Shown here piece after piece: positions 25,196-34,475 of a stretch of DNA of 37,683 bases. The notes beneath the pieces were generated by a model. That model had not been told where the DNA came from, made no database searches, and saw only the letters and a list, made by a program, of their open reading frames with translations. The position numbers were made by a program, and so were the translations under genes. Origin of the DNA: an uncultured Bacteroidales bacterium (lineage in GTDB: Bacteria; Bacteroidota; Bacteroidia; Bacteroidales; F082); assembly GCA_937896505.1 (NCBI GenBank), contig CALBNP010000220.1, forward strand, positions 1 to 37,683, given 5' to 3'. The first letter of the stretch is position 1. The number at the start of each line of letters is the position of its first letter.

Positions 25196-28069
25196 ATGGA
25201 ATTTAGTACAGGGTCATTAGTCCAATTCAGGGGCAGACCGTGGGTGGTTCAACGGTCGGACGACAACGATGTGGTTGTCCTGAAGCCGTTGGGCGGTACC
25301 GACCACGAGGTGATGGGGCTTTACAAACCGCTTTATGGCGACCAGTTGGAGCTGTTGTCATACGATTTCAGGAAGCCCGATGACAACGACCTGCTTCAAG
25401 GTTATCCTGGCTCCGACAAGTTGCTTTATAACGCTTGCCGTTTGTCGTTTAGGGACATTGCAGGGCCTTTCCAATGCTTGGGAAAACTGTCTTTTACCCC
25501 ACGCCCGTACCAGATGGTGCCGTTGATATTGGCATTGAAGCAAAAACGCATCCGATTGCTCATCGGTGATGATGTCGGTATCGGTAAGACCTTGGAATCG
25601 CTACTGATTGCCAAGGAGCTACTCGACCGCAAGGAAATCGGGAGTTTCTCGGTGCTGTGTCTGCCTCATTTGTGCGAGCAATGGCAAAATGAAATCAAGG
25701 ACAAGTTTGGCCTTGATGCCGTCATCATCAGGGGAAGCACCGTGAGCGGCTTGGAAAAGAAACTGCGCAATGGCCAAAACGTATTCCGTTCCTATCCCTT
25801 CCAGGTCATCTCCATCGACTATATCAAACAAGACAGTCGCAGACAGATCTTCCTTGACCATTGCCCTGAATTTGTCATCGTTGACGAAGCACATACCTGT
25901 GCCCGTCCACGCGGTGCCAACAAAAACCAACAGCTGAGATACAACCTACTTCACCATTTGGCCGCAACAGACAGGCACATCGTTATGCTGACGGCCACAC
26001 CCCATTCGGGACAAGAGGAAGAGTTCCAGTCCATCATCGGGATGCTTGACCCCAAGTTTGAGAATCTGCGTTTGAGCGAGTCCACTCCCCAACAGCGGGA
26101 GGAGCTGGCCAAGTATTTCATCCAGCGTCGGCGTGCCGACATACAGGATTATCTTGGAAGCGAGACTTCGTTTCCTGAGCGCATCCAGATTGATGACAAC
26201 AAGCATTACCAAATCGCTCCTGAATATAAGGCATTGATAAGCAAAATCGTGTCGTATGCCAAAAGCAATGTGATGTCGGCATCAAGCGAGTCGAAGCTGA
26301 AGCAACGCTACATCTATTGGGAAATGCTGGCCTTGATACGGGGTGTGATGTCAAGCCCAGCGGCGGGCATCAGCATGTTCCGCAACAAATTGGACAAGCG
26401 CAACGAAACAGTGGACGAAGAGGAAACCGACATCGACGAAAGCGAGAAATACAAATTCTCCTTTGAGTTCAAGGACTTGCCTGCTGTGACCGACGTATCA
26501 CCCGAGTTCTATAGCGCAGAGGCCAACAAGGCCAAGCGCAGCAAGCTTCAGGGCTTTATCGACGACTTGCAGAGCATCATGGACTTCGGTCTGGATTACA
26601 AGGTTGACAAGGCCTTGGAATACATCAAGATATGTCTTGACCTTGGCAAGAATCCCATTGTGTTCTGCCAATATATCCAAACGGCAGAATATTTGGGGGC
26701 AAAGGTCAAACAGGCGTTTGCGACAGGCAAATACAAGAAGGTCGCCATCGAAGTTATCACCAGCACCATGGCCGACGAGCAACGCAAGGACAAGATCGAT
26801 GAGCTGGCGAAAACCGAAAAGCATGTGCTGGTATGCACCGACTGCCTTTCGGAAGGTGTGAACCTGCAAGACGGGTTTGAGGCTGTCATCCACTACGACC
26901 TGCCTTGGAACCCCAACCGCATGGAACAACGCAACGGACGTATCGACCGTTTCGGGCAAAGTGCAAAAGAGGTATTGGTTTCGTCCATCTATGCCACCAA
27001 CAATCCCATGGACATGGTGATTCTGAAGGTGCTCTACGACAAACAAGACCAAATCCGCAAGTCTATTGGCGTGTATCTGCCGATTGCCGAGGACGATTCT
27101 TCGGTGATGGAAGCCGTGATGAAACGTATTTTCTCCACGTCAAGCGCCTTTGAGGACAACAGCGGCCAGCTTACGCTTACCTTTGAGGATTTCGAGGAAG
27201 ACACCTCTGAGCGCGACAAAGCCCTCACCCGCAGCGTGGAAATTGAGAAGAAATCGCACACCTATTTCGCGCACAACAACAAGCAGGCCGACCCGACCAA
27301 GTTGGAGGCCAGCCTGAGGCAGGTGAAAGACATCATTGGCGATGTGGATGACACGGCTGATTTTGTGATTGGTGTGCTGAAGCATTTGGGGGCGCGTGTT
27401 GTCACCGATGCTCCGCTGTGCTACAGCTTCGACATCAACGACCTGCCGCCGCGAGGTGACATCCGTCACTATTTTGAAGGCAAATCCACCACGAAGCGGA
27501 TTGCTTTCTGCTCGCCTACGCCCAAGGGCTATATGTACATTGGGCGCAATCACACCTTGGTTGAGAATTACGCCCGCGCTATGGTGAACGACACTGTGAA
27601 TGGTGGTGACATGAGTGCCAACCGTGCCATGGTTACGGTTACAGACCGTGTGAAAGTGCCTACCACCGTGATTCTGATGCGCGTTAGGAGTGTGATTCGA
27701 CCTGTTGACAAGTCGAACCGAGAGATTGTGGGCGAAGAGATGATTTTCTTCGGCTATCAACGTACCATCGAAAAAGAGCAGTTCATCAACAGCCAGCAAT
27801 GCCGAGACCTGTTTTTCAACGCCCGCTCGAAAGAAGACCTGCCCATTGGCGAACAGCGGCAGCTGTTTGACCGATACACCTCGTGGGTACGCGACGAAAA
27901 AACATTGCGCCAACACACCGATGCCTTAGCCTTGGCCAAGGCCCAGGAGTTGGTGGAAGCCCACAAGCAGTATCGCACCTATCTCCAAGGAGAGAACTAC
28001 ATGGTGGTGGAGCCTGTGCTTCCCATGGATGTAATAGCTTGCTATGTTTATCTGCCATTTGACAATTGA
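25196..28069 (+). CDS. SNF2-family helicase, DrmD-like (DISARM class 1)
   Basis: The 957-residue protein has Walker A GDDVGIGKTLESLLIAKELLDR (124-132 core), DEAH (230-233), TATPHSG (266-272) and helicase C-terminal motif QRNGRIDRFGQ (578-588). These are SNF2 motifs, and the GD-VGIGKT-E-LLIA-ELLDR wording is what I know from DISARM DrmD and HepA/RapA-like proteins. An N-terminal domain (1-95) precedes the motor, and about 300 residues of unassigned C-terminal sequence follow it. It should move double-stranded DNA or strip proteins using ATP. It is flanked by the giant helicase (14-base gap) and the methyltransferase (start 5 bases after this stop), so the three are surely one operon. Confidence 0.85.
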   Translation: MEFSTGSLVQFRGRPWVVQRSDDNDVVVLKPLGGTDHEVMGLYKPLYGDQLELLSYDFRKPDDNDLLQGYPGSDKLLYNACRLSFRDIAGPFQCLGKLSFTPRPYQMVPLILALKQKRIRLLIGDDVGIGKTLESLLIAKELLDRKEIGSFSVLCLPHLCEQWQNEIKDKFGLDAVIIRGSTVSGLEKKLRNGQNVFRSYPFQVISIDYIKQDSRRQIFLDHCPEFVIVDEAHTCARPRGANKNQQLRYNLLHHLAATDRHIVMLTATPHSGQEEEFQSIIGMLDPKFENLRLSESTPQQREELAKYFIQRRRADIQDYLGSETSFPERIQIDDNKHYQIAPEYKALISKIVSYAKSNVMSASSESKLKQRYIYWEMLALIRGVMSSPAAGISMFRNKLDKRNETVDEEETDIDESEKYKFSFEFKDLPAVTDVSPEFYSAEANKAKRSKLQGFIDDLQSIMDFGLDYKVDKALEYIKICLDLGKNPIVFCQYIQTAEYLGAKVKQAFATGKYKKVAIEVITSTMADEQRKDKIDELAKTEKHVLVCTDCLSEGVNLQDGFEAVIHYDLPWNPNRMEQRNGRIDRFGQSAKEVLVSSIYATNNPMDMVILKVLYDKQDQIRKSIGVYLPIAEDDSSVMEAVMKRIFSTSSAFEDNSGQLTLTFEDFEEDTSERDKALTRSVEIEKKSHTYFAHNNKQADPTKLEASLRQVKDIIGDVDDTADFVIGVLKHLGARVVTDAPLCYSFDINDLPPRGDIRHYFEGKSTTKRIAFCSPTPKGYMYIGRNHTLVENYARAMVNDTVNGGDMSANRAMVTVTDRVKVPTTVILMRVRSVIRPVDKSNREIVGEEMIFFGYQRTIEKEQFINSQQCRDLFFNARSKEDLPIGEQRQLFDRYTSWVRDEKTLRQHTDALALAKAQELVEAHKQYRTYLQGENYMVVEPVLPMDVIACYVYLPFDN

Positions 28070-28074
28070 CGACT

Positions 28075-31000
28075 ATGGACTACACTTGCATTCACATATA
28101 CGGCCACATCATTTCGGAAGAAATCATCAAGGCCATCGAGACTGAGGAGAATTATGCGGGTAATACCGATGCCGACTTTGCCATTCCCTCGGGGATGACA
28201 GTCAGGCAAACCATCGACAGCGAATGGAGTATGCTCAAAATGCGCTGGCTCAACCTGTTTGCCAATCGCAACCTCACCAACGATCCCTACGGCACCAAGA
28301 GCGTGCGTAGCCTGATGAAGGTTTTCTTCACCGAGTTCAACTACAACCTTGAAGAGCAGCGACGCAACGTGGAGGTTGACGGCAAGGGCTATGCCATCAC
28401 CTATCTTTCGCCCGAATGTGGCAACATGCCCATCATCGTGGTGGGTGATGTGGTGGCTGACAACGAGGGCATTGCGACTTTCGACAAATGCTCGCTCGAC
28501 TATCGGGCCAAAGGTTCGCACAAGGTTAAGTCGCCCCATGCCACCATGCTCGAATACCTCAACGTGACTGACAATGTTTACGGCATCGTCAGCAACGGGC
28601 GCGTGTTGCGTGTTATCCGCAACTCAGGCGAGTTAGTGAAGGCCACCTACATCGAGTTTGACCTTCAGAAGATGGTGGAGGAAGACCACTACAACGAGTT
28701 TGTAATCATGTTCCGACTGCTTCACGCCTCTCGCTTCATCAAGCGTGGCGATGACAGCATCATCTTTGAACGCTATTTCAACCAAAGCATAGAATCGGGC
28801 AACCGCATTCGCGACGGCCTCAGCCGTGCCGCCCAGCAGGTGATGGAAACTATAGGCACTGCCGCCATCAGGCACAATGAGAGCCTTCGTGCTGCCATCG
28901 AAAACGGAGAGCTTACACCGCAGCAGCTGCACAAGGAACTCATCCACTTCATCTATAAGCTACTCTTCCTCTTCATCGTGGAAGACCGAGGCTTGCTCTA
29001 TGCCCAGGACGATGATGCCAATAACACCCAAATTGAGAAATGGCAGTCCATCTATTCGCGCTACTATGCCGTTGGCCGTTTGCGCACACTCTCGGAATAC
29101 CCGTTCCTGAAGAAGGATCAGTATTACGACCTGTGGATGTCGCTCTTTGAGACATTCCGTCTGTTTGAGGACGAGGCGTTTGGCGCTCCGTTGGGCCTCA
29201 AACCCTTGGGCAGTGTGCTCTTTGCTAAAAATTCATTGCCTTGGTTGCGCCAGTGCCGCATCGACAACCAGTCGTTGCTCACCGCTTTTGGTTTCCTTGA
29301 CCAATTCCAAGGTGAACAGGGCAACATGGTGAAAATCAACTATACGGCCTTGGATGTGGAAGAGTTTGGCTCGGTGTATGAGGGCATTCTGGAACTGCGT
29401 CCCATCGTTTCGATGGCCGACAGGAAGTTTTATTATGCGCAAGGTCTCGACCGTCAGTCGACCAGCTCCTATTACACCCGACCTGATTTGGTGAACAGTC
29501 TCATCAAGACTGCGCTCGTTCCCGTGATTGAGGACAAGTTGAAGGCTTGCTCCACACGAGAAGAACGAGAAAAGGCGTTGCTTGACATGAAAGTGTGCGA
29601 TGCCGCCTGTGGCAGTGGCCACTTTGTGTTGGCCATGGCCCGAACCATTGCCTGGCACCTTTGCGTTGTGCGTACTGGCGAGGACAACCCCGCATCGCGC
29701 GACTATCGACAAGCGTTGCGCGAGGTCATACAAAAGTGCGTCTATGCCGTTGACTATAACCCTGATGCCGTTGAGCTATGCAAGGTCGTGCTGTGGATTG
29801 AAGGCTTTTGTGCCGGAAAGCCACTCTCTTTCCTCGACCACCATATCCGTTGCGGCAACTCGGTGGTGGGTGTGACAGACCTCAATGTGTTGCTTGATGC
29901 ACTTCCAAGGGATGCCTTCAAGGTGCTTGAACATGAAAGCAATCCCAATGGCACAACAACCTTGCTGATGAGGTTTGTTCGTCGCATCAATGAAGCGGAA
30001 GCCGAGCGCAACAAAACTGGTGCATTTGGGGAGTTGTTTGCCAACGAGCAACCGAAACTTGACAAGTCACAAATCGAATTGGGCAATACCGCTCGCAGCA
30101 TTACCTCGCTGCCCGAGGAAAGCCTTGACGAGGAGAAGGACAAAGCCGACAAATGGGAGGCTTTCATGAGCAGCCCACAGGTGGAATGTTTGCGCCGTGC
30201 CGCCGACATCTATACCTACGCCTTCTATCGCACCTACACTTATTCCGACTTTTTTGAGCGTTTCGATGATTTCACCGAAACGGGCTACACGATGCGAGAG
30301 GATGTGGAGCTGCCCTCGCCAGCCACCATTGGAAAGGCTTTGTTAGAGACTAAAGAGGACTATAGTGGCCCAAGGCTTTCGGACGACTTTAAGGCCGAGG
30401 TGCAAGCTGCTGCCGACCGATACCGTTTCTTCCATTGGAGCGTGGAGTTCCCCGAAGTGTTTGCCCAAGGTGGCTTTGATGCCATGTGCGGCAATCCGCC
30501 ATGGGATAAGATTAAGGTTGAGGATAAGAAATGGTTTGAGCAACATGGCAGGTCTGACATCGTGAATGCTGGAACGGCAGCACAGCGTAAGCGTGCCATT
30601 GCCGAATTGCCCAATACTGACCCTGAATTATTTGCCGAATATATTGAGGCGCAAAACGACGCAGAGGCTATGAGCCGTTTTGTGCGATTCTGTGGGCGTT
30701 TCCCATTAACCGCTTCAGGTGATATAGACCTCTATCCGCTCTTTGCTGAAATTTGCCTCAACAATACCCGTGAGGCATGGGGACTTGTTCTACCTACTGG
30801 CATCGCTGTTAATGATTCCAACAAAGACTTCTTCTCAAAACTCATTGATGAAAACCGATTGATTTCACTTTACGATTTTGAAAATCGCGAAGCTTTGTTT
30901 GATATACACCGTATGTTCAAATTTTGCTTGCTGACGGCAGGCAAGGCACGACAAGAGTCTCGAACTGTACACGGGGGATTCTATCTTATGCGTCTTGACC

Positions 31001-31788
31001 ACTTACTTGACCCTAATCGCATTTATACTCTTCAAACTAGTGATTTTGCTTTACTGAATCCCAACACTAAAACCTGCCCTGTATTTCGCACTGCTAAAGA
31101 TGCGCAATTAACAGCGAAAATCTATCATAATTCAACTATTCTTCAAAACGAGAAGACAGGGGAAAATCCTTGGAATGTTTCTTTTTCTCGAATGTTGGAT
31201 ATGTCAAACGATTCGCAGTATTTTTACACCTACGCACAAATGGAAGAAAAGGGGGCAAAAATGCAAGGTAATTGTTTTGTACTGGATGACGAAATCTTTG
31301 TCCCCCTTTATGAGGGCAAGATGATTTGGCATTATAATCATCACTACGGCAATTGGCCAACAATAGGTGAAAGGCCAAATACGATTAGTTCTCCCTCTAT
31401 TGAGGAGTATGCCAATCCAAACAGCCTAATTATGCCATGGTATTGGGTTTCCCTTAACGAAGTTAAAAATAGGCTTATCAAAACCAATCACGACAACGAA
31501 GTCATTTGGGAGTGGAAGCATAGTTGGTTGCTCGGTTATAGGTGTATTGCTAGAAGCGTTGATGAAAGAACATTCGTTGTTTCCCTCCTTCCCGGGGAGG
31601 TAGGTGTTGGCAACAATGTCGTCCATCCCATTCGACTATGCCGTCAGACAAAAAGTGGGTGGTATCAATATGAGCACTTTCTTCGTGAAACAATTCCCGG
31701 TACTGCCATTCGACACTATCCCCGAGGGCCTCCGCTGGGAGATTACCCGCCGTGTTGCCGAGCTAACCTACTTCAACCACGACCTTGA
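28075..31788 (+). CDS. N6-adenine DNA methyltransferase, DrmMI/PglX/Eco57I-like, frameshifted near its 3' end
   Basis: The frame has the gamma-class N6-adenine methyltransferase layout: SAM motif DAACGSGHF (from residue 509), catalytic NPPW (N807, in CGNPPWDKIK), FDYAVRQK expected later, and a long N-terminal region. Such enzymes mark self DNA in DISARM class 1 and BREX. The frame stays family-like up to RTFVVSLLPGEVGVGNN near 31616, then turns into about 55 unrelated residues to 31788, while the true C-terminus continues in the +1 frame (31604-32110). Restored, it would span 28075-32110, about 1345 residues. Residues from about 890 to the break use AT-rich codons unlike either side. ATG at 28075 is preferred to TTG at 28066, which overlaps the SNF2 stop. 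Confidence 0.85.
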   Translation: MDYTCIHIYGHIISEEIIKAIETEENYAGNTDADFAIPSGMTVRQTIDSEWSMLKMRWLNLFANRNLTNDPYGTKSVRSLMKVFFTEFNYNLEEQRRNVEVDGKGYAITYLSPECGNMPIIVVGDVVADNEGIATFDKCSLDYRAKGSHKVKSPHATMLEYLNVTDNVYGIVSNGRVLRVIRNSGELVKATYIEFDLQKMVEEDHYNEFVIMFRLLHASRFIKRGDDSIIFERYFNQSIESGNRIRDGLSRAAQQVMETIGTAAIRHNESLRAAIENGELTPQQLHKELIHFIYKLLFLFIVEDRGLLYAQDDDANNTQIEKWQSIYSRYYAVGRLRTLSEYPFLKKDQYYDLWMSLFETFRLFEDEAFGAPLGLKPLGSVLFAKNSLPWLRQCRIDNQSLLTAFGFLDQFQGEQGNMVKINYTALDVEEFGSVYEGILELRPIVSMADRKFYYAQGLDRQSTSSYYTRPDLVNSLIKTALVPVIEDKLKACSTREEREKALLDMKVCDAACGSGHFVLAMARTIAWHLCVVRTGEDNPASRDYRQALREVIQKCVYAVDYNPDAVELCKVVLWIEGFCAGKPLSFLDHHIRCGNSVVGVTDLNVLLDALPRDAFKVLEHESNPNGTTTLLMRFVRRINEAEAERNKTGAFGELFANEQPKLDKSQIELGNTARSITSLPEESLDEEKDKADKWEAFMSSPQVECLRRAADIYTYAFYRTYTYSDFFERFDDFTETGYTMREDVELPSPATIGKALLETKEDYSGPRLSDDFKAEVQAAADRYRFFHWSVEFPEVFAQGGFDAMCGNPPWDKIKVEDKKWFEQHGRSDIVNAGTAAQRKRAIAELPNTDPELFAEYIEAQNDAEAMSRFVRFCGRFPLTASGDIDLYPLFAEICLNNTREAWGLVLPTGIAVNDSNKDFFSKLIDENRLISLYDFENREALFDIHRMFKFCLLTAGKARQESRTVHGGFYLMRLDHLLDPNRIYTLQTSDFALLNPNTKTCPVFRTAKDAQLTAKIYHNSTILQNEKTGENPWNVSFSRMLDMSNDSQYFYTYAQMEEKGAKMQGNCFVLDDEIFVPLYEGKMIWHYNHHYGNWPTIGERPNTISSPSIEEYANPNSLIMPWYWVSLNEVKNRLIKTNHDNEVIWEWKHSWLLGYRCIARSVDERTFVVSLLPGEVGVGNNVVHPIRLCRQTKSGWYQYEHFLRETIPGTAIRHYPRGPPLGDYPPCCRANLLQPRP

Positions 31789-32110
31789 CGGCTGGGCGGA
31801 AGAGCTATACGACGAGTTGACGGACGAGCAGCAGCTGGAGCTTCCGCAGTTGGGCGAGAAGCAGCCATTCATCTATGATCCAGAGCGCCGTGCCGTGCTG
31901 CAAGCCGAGCTGGATGCCATCATTGGCCACCTCTACGGCCTCAACACAGAGGACATGCGCTATATCCTCGACCCGGAGGATGTTTGTGGCCCTAGCTGCA
32001 TCAACGAGACGTTCCGGGTGCTGAAGAGCAACGAGATACGCCAGTATGGCGAGTTTCGGACGAAACGGCTGGTTTTGGAGGCTTGGGAGAGGATGGGGTA
32101 TGATAAATAA
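31604..32110 (+). CDS. C-terminal part of the frameshifted adenine methyltransferase
   Basis: This 168-residue frame reads SSIPFDYAVRQKVGGINMSTFFVKQFPVLP, then DPERRAVLQAELDAIIGHLYGLNTEDMRYILD and YGEFRTKRLVLEAWERM. It is the standard C-terminal end of PglX/DrmMI-like methyltransferases and continues the preceding frame. A GTG at 31604 could in principle start it, but nothing suggests independent function. An in-frame TAG at 31601-31603 limits the frame change to between about 31604 and 31625. The HNH gene begins 14 bases after its stop. Treat it with the preceding entry as one broken gene unless reads show a base-call error. Confidence 0.8.
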   Translation: MLATMSSIPFDYAVRQKVGGINMSTFFVKQFPVLPFDTIPEGLRWEITRRVAELTYFNHDLDGWAEELYDELTDEQQLELPQLGEKQPFIYDPERRAVLQAELDAIIGHLYGLNTEDMRYILDPEDVCGPSCINETFRVLKSNEIRQYGEFRTKRLVLEAWERMGYDK

Positions 32111-32124
32111 AAATCCGAGTTGCC

Positions 32125-33120
32125 ATGGTGAACATTGACGATTATAACGAGGTCAAAGATTGCATCTACAAAGATGAATGCTATTCGGCTCGCGACAATG
32201 GTGCAATAATGCGGCATCAACGTGAAGGGTTACGTAAGCGCAAACTTGATGATGTTTGGAGTTTTGGTACGCTGAATATCGCTACAGGCTATATGGATTT
32301 TTGCGGTGAGCGTGTGCATCGCATCGTGGCCACCGCATTTCATGGGTCTGCTCCTTCGGACCAGCATGTCGTTGACCACATCGACACCAACAGGCAAAAC
32401 AACCGCCCCGAGAATCTCAGATGGCTCACCAAACTTGAAAACATCCTAAACAACGAAATCACTAGAAAGAAGGTCGAGCTTATTTGCGGTAGTATTGAGG
32501 CCTTTTTGGAAAATCCTGCACTCCTTTACGGGCACGAATCAGAAGACAAGAATTTTTCATGGATGCGAAACGTGACGAAAGAAGAAGCCCGCATTTCGTT
32601 GGAAAAGCTGACGGAATGGGCTAAAACTGCAACAAAACCAAAAGGCGGCTCTATGGGCGAATGGGTATTTCAAGATAGTCCAAGAGCTGGGTTTAATCCT
32701 ACAATTAGATTTGACGAGCCCATCATTCCAGAAACGCTTGAGGAAGAGGAACCAGAGCCTTTGAAAACGCAGTCGCTTACGCCCAATGCCATACAACTCA
32801 ACTGGAAATATCCTGTGCGCTTTCCATGCTGTCCACAACACTATTCAGGCAATCCGTTGGATGCGTATATGGCCAATCTGGAGGAAGGCAAAGTGTTCAG
32901 CACAAACGACTATGGTGATTCCAATATCCTTAGATTTGGGATGCCACAACCCAATTGTTTGTGGGTGATGTGCAACATCAGAATAGGGTTTAAAACACAC
33001 GCCTTTACGAAAATCACGTTCAAGGATGGGTTCTTCTACCACGAAAACAAGGGCGTGTATGACATTGGCGACGAGCCGGAAGAGATGTTTGAGGAGATTT
33101 TGAAGGGGGAAATGGGATGA
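32125..33120 (+). CDS. HNH endonuclease (HNH_3-type) with a distinct C-terminal domain
   Basis: The 331-residue protein carries near its N-terminus YSARDNGAIMRH and the HNH core VHRIVATAFHG...HVVDHIDTNRQNNRPENLRWLTKLENILNN (roughly residues 70-115), with the H-N-H metal residues in place. This is the HNH_3 pattern of many phage and homing nucleases. Residues about 170-331 form a second domain (QLNWKYPVRFPCCP...GKVFSTNDYG...LWVMCNIRIG...FYHENKGVYDI) that I do not recognise. As last gene of the operon, 14 bases after the methyltransferase, it could be the restricting nuclease of the system or a homing-type insertion. The coupling favours the first. Confidence 0.8.
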   Translation: MVNIDDYNEVKDCIYKDECYSARDNGAIMRHQREGLRKRKLDDVWSFGTLNIATGYMDFCGERVHRIVATAFHGSAPSDQHVVDHIDTNRQNNRPENLRWLTKLENILNNEITRKKVELICGSIEAFLENPALLYGHESEDKNFSWMRNVTKEEARISLEKLTEWAKTATKPKGGSMGEWVFQDSPRAGFNPTIRFDEPIIPETLEEEEPEPLKTQSLTPNAIQLNWKYPVRFPCCPQHYSGNPLDAYMANLEEGKVFSTNDYGDSNILRFGMPQPNCLWVMCNIRIGFKTHAFTKITFKDGFFYHENKGVYDIGDEPEEMFEEILKGEMG

Positions 33121-33269
33121 CGGAATGATTAAATAAACAAAAATTCTAAACTTACCATCGATTTGCTTTCGTCGCGCATCGCTATCTTCAATATAATATT
33201 CATCCTTTGGACACACCGAGTGAAATACTACAGTTTAAGGAGGTAAAACCAACTAAAACGTATATTATT

Positions 33270-34472
33270 TTAATACAACGGCATATCTTTATTGTCAAAT
33301 TTCAATTGATTATTAGGGTCGACTATCAAATTAACTATCTCCTCTTCCATCACTCTTGTAATCATTTTCAAAAGATTAATTCCATCTGTATATTCTTCAA
33401 CATTCCCATAAGTGAAATGCAATTCTGTCGCTTTATTGTGAACGATACTATTTCTTAGTTTATATACTACTCGAGCTACTTTCTTAGCAGTATGTTGATC
33501 CCCTGACATAATGGAATAGTTCTTCTCAAGAAAAGTATTATATGGAGATAGGGAAGCTTGGTCTATCTTATTTGCATCTGTGATATTGGGGAATAATGAT
33601 GCAAATACTTTTTGAAATTCTTCCTCTTCTTTGGTTGAAGCCTTATGCGCTTCCTTGATAACAGTTCTTATAAAAGCAGAGTTACGTATTGATTTATTGG
33701 CAATTGACACCAAATGGACCCTAAATGTAAAGTATTCCAGCACTTGATACATTCGCAGATAACGGCCCAGTATATCCTGCGTATGCTTGGATTCATTCAT
33801 CACATTGTATACATCAAAATACTGAACATATGGAATAGATGCATCATAGCTCAAAACTGCGTTGTAAAATTTGGTTGCAGAAGGATAAGAAAGATCTGAT
33901 GGAATATCAAAACTACTTTCATTAATATGGCATAAACATGCATATCCATATAAATTCCATGCATCAAAAGCAGTAGTATTATGTAAAGCCATGTAGCCTG
34001 ATTCTTTTTTCTGTTCGATGCATTCCAAAAACGAAGTTTTCTTAACCTCATCATCCTTTACTGCCAAAAAGATTCTTTCAACAGCAATGAAGATTTCATC
34101 TTTCTCAATAACATCGTTGCATTTTTCAAAAAGGTACTCCGTCGTAACTACAAGACATTCATTCGGTTTATGATAAAGAAACGGCTTTACGAGTGATTTG
34201 TGGGCCTCATCCGCAATCTCAAGCTTATAATTCAACTGGTTATCCAATTCTTCTAGATTCTCATCGTCAGTTAATTGTTTAATCTTGTTCAACAGTTGAG
34301 CGTAATGTGTGTTAGCTTTTTCTTCAAAAATGCTATTGATAGCATCCTTCAATTTATTGGTATCCAAATTATCTCCAATAGTCGTATAGCACTCATCGGT
34401 AAAAGGGTCTGTTGCGTTTAATCTTTCTGCGATACTTCGCACCAAGTTTACCATTATTTCTTTTCGTTGCAT
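33270..34472 (-). CDS. HEPN-like RNxxxH motif protein paired with a DGQHR-like protein
   Basis: The 400-residue, mostly helical protein is not a family I can name. Near the C-terminus VARVVYKLRNSIVHNKATELHF gives R340-N341-x3-H345, the HEPN ribonuclease pattern within a predicted helix pair. The N-terminal half is rich in helices with no other motif. The gene starts three bases after its partner's stop, so they are translated together. A toxin or effector RNase role is inference. An alternative start is the Met at residue 7 (34454). The AT-rich base use differs from the helicase operon to the left, which suggests separate acquisition. Confidence 0.5.
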   Translation of the reverse strand: MQRKEIMVNLVRSIAERLNATDPFTDECYTTIGDNLDTNKLKDAINSIFEEKANTHYAQLLNKIKQLTDDENLEELDNQLNYKLEIADEAHKSLVKPFLYHKPNECLVVTTEYLFEKCNDVIEKDEIFIAVERIFLAVKDDEVKKTSFLECIEQKKESGYMALHNTTAFDAWNLYGYACLCHINESSFDIPSDLSYPSATKFYNAVLSYDASIPYVQYFDVYNVMNESKHTQDILGRYLRMYQVLEYFTFRVHLVSIANKSIRNSAFIRTVIKEAHKASTKEEEEFQKVFASLFPNITDANKIDQASLSPYNTFLEKNYSIMSGDQHTAKKVARVVYKLRNSIVHNKATELHFTYGNVEEYTDGINLLKMITRVMEEEIVNLIVDPNNQLKFDNKDMPLY

Positions 34473-34475
34473 ACC

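Noticed and set aside
31590..31640. Phase-variable homopolymer or programmed ribosomal frameshift in the methyltransferase
   Set aside because: There is no long homopolymer or slippery heptamer in the interval where the frame must change (after the TAG at 31601-31603), so a mutation, recombination junction or assembly error is likelier.
28075..32110. BREX system because of the PglX-like methyltransferase
   Set aside because: None of the other BREX genes (brxA, brxB, brxC, pglZ, brxL) is present; the two helicases fit DISARM better.
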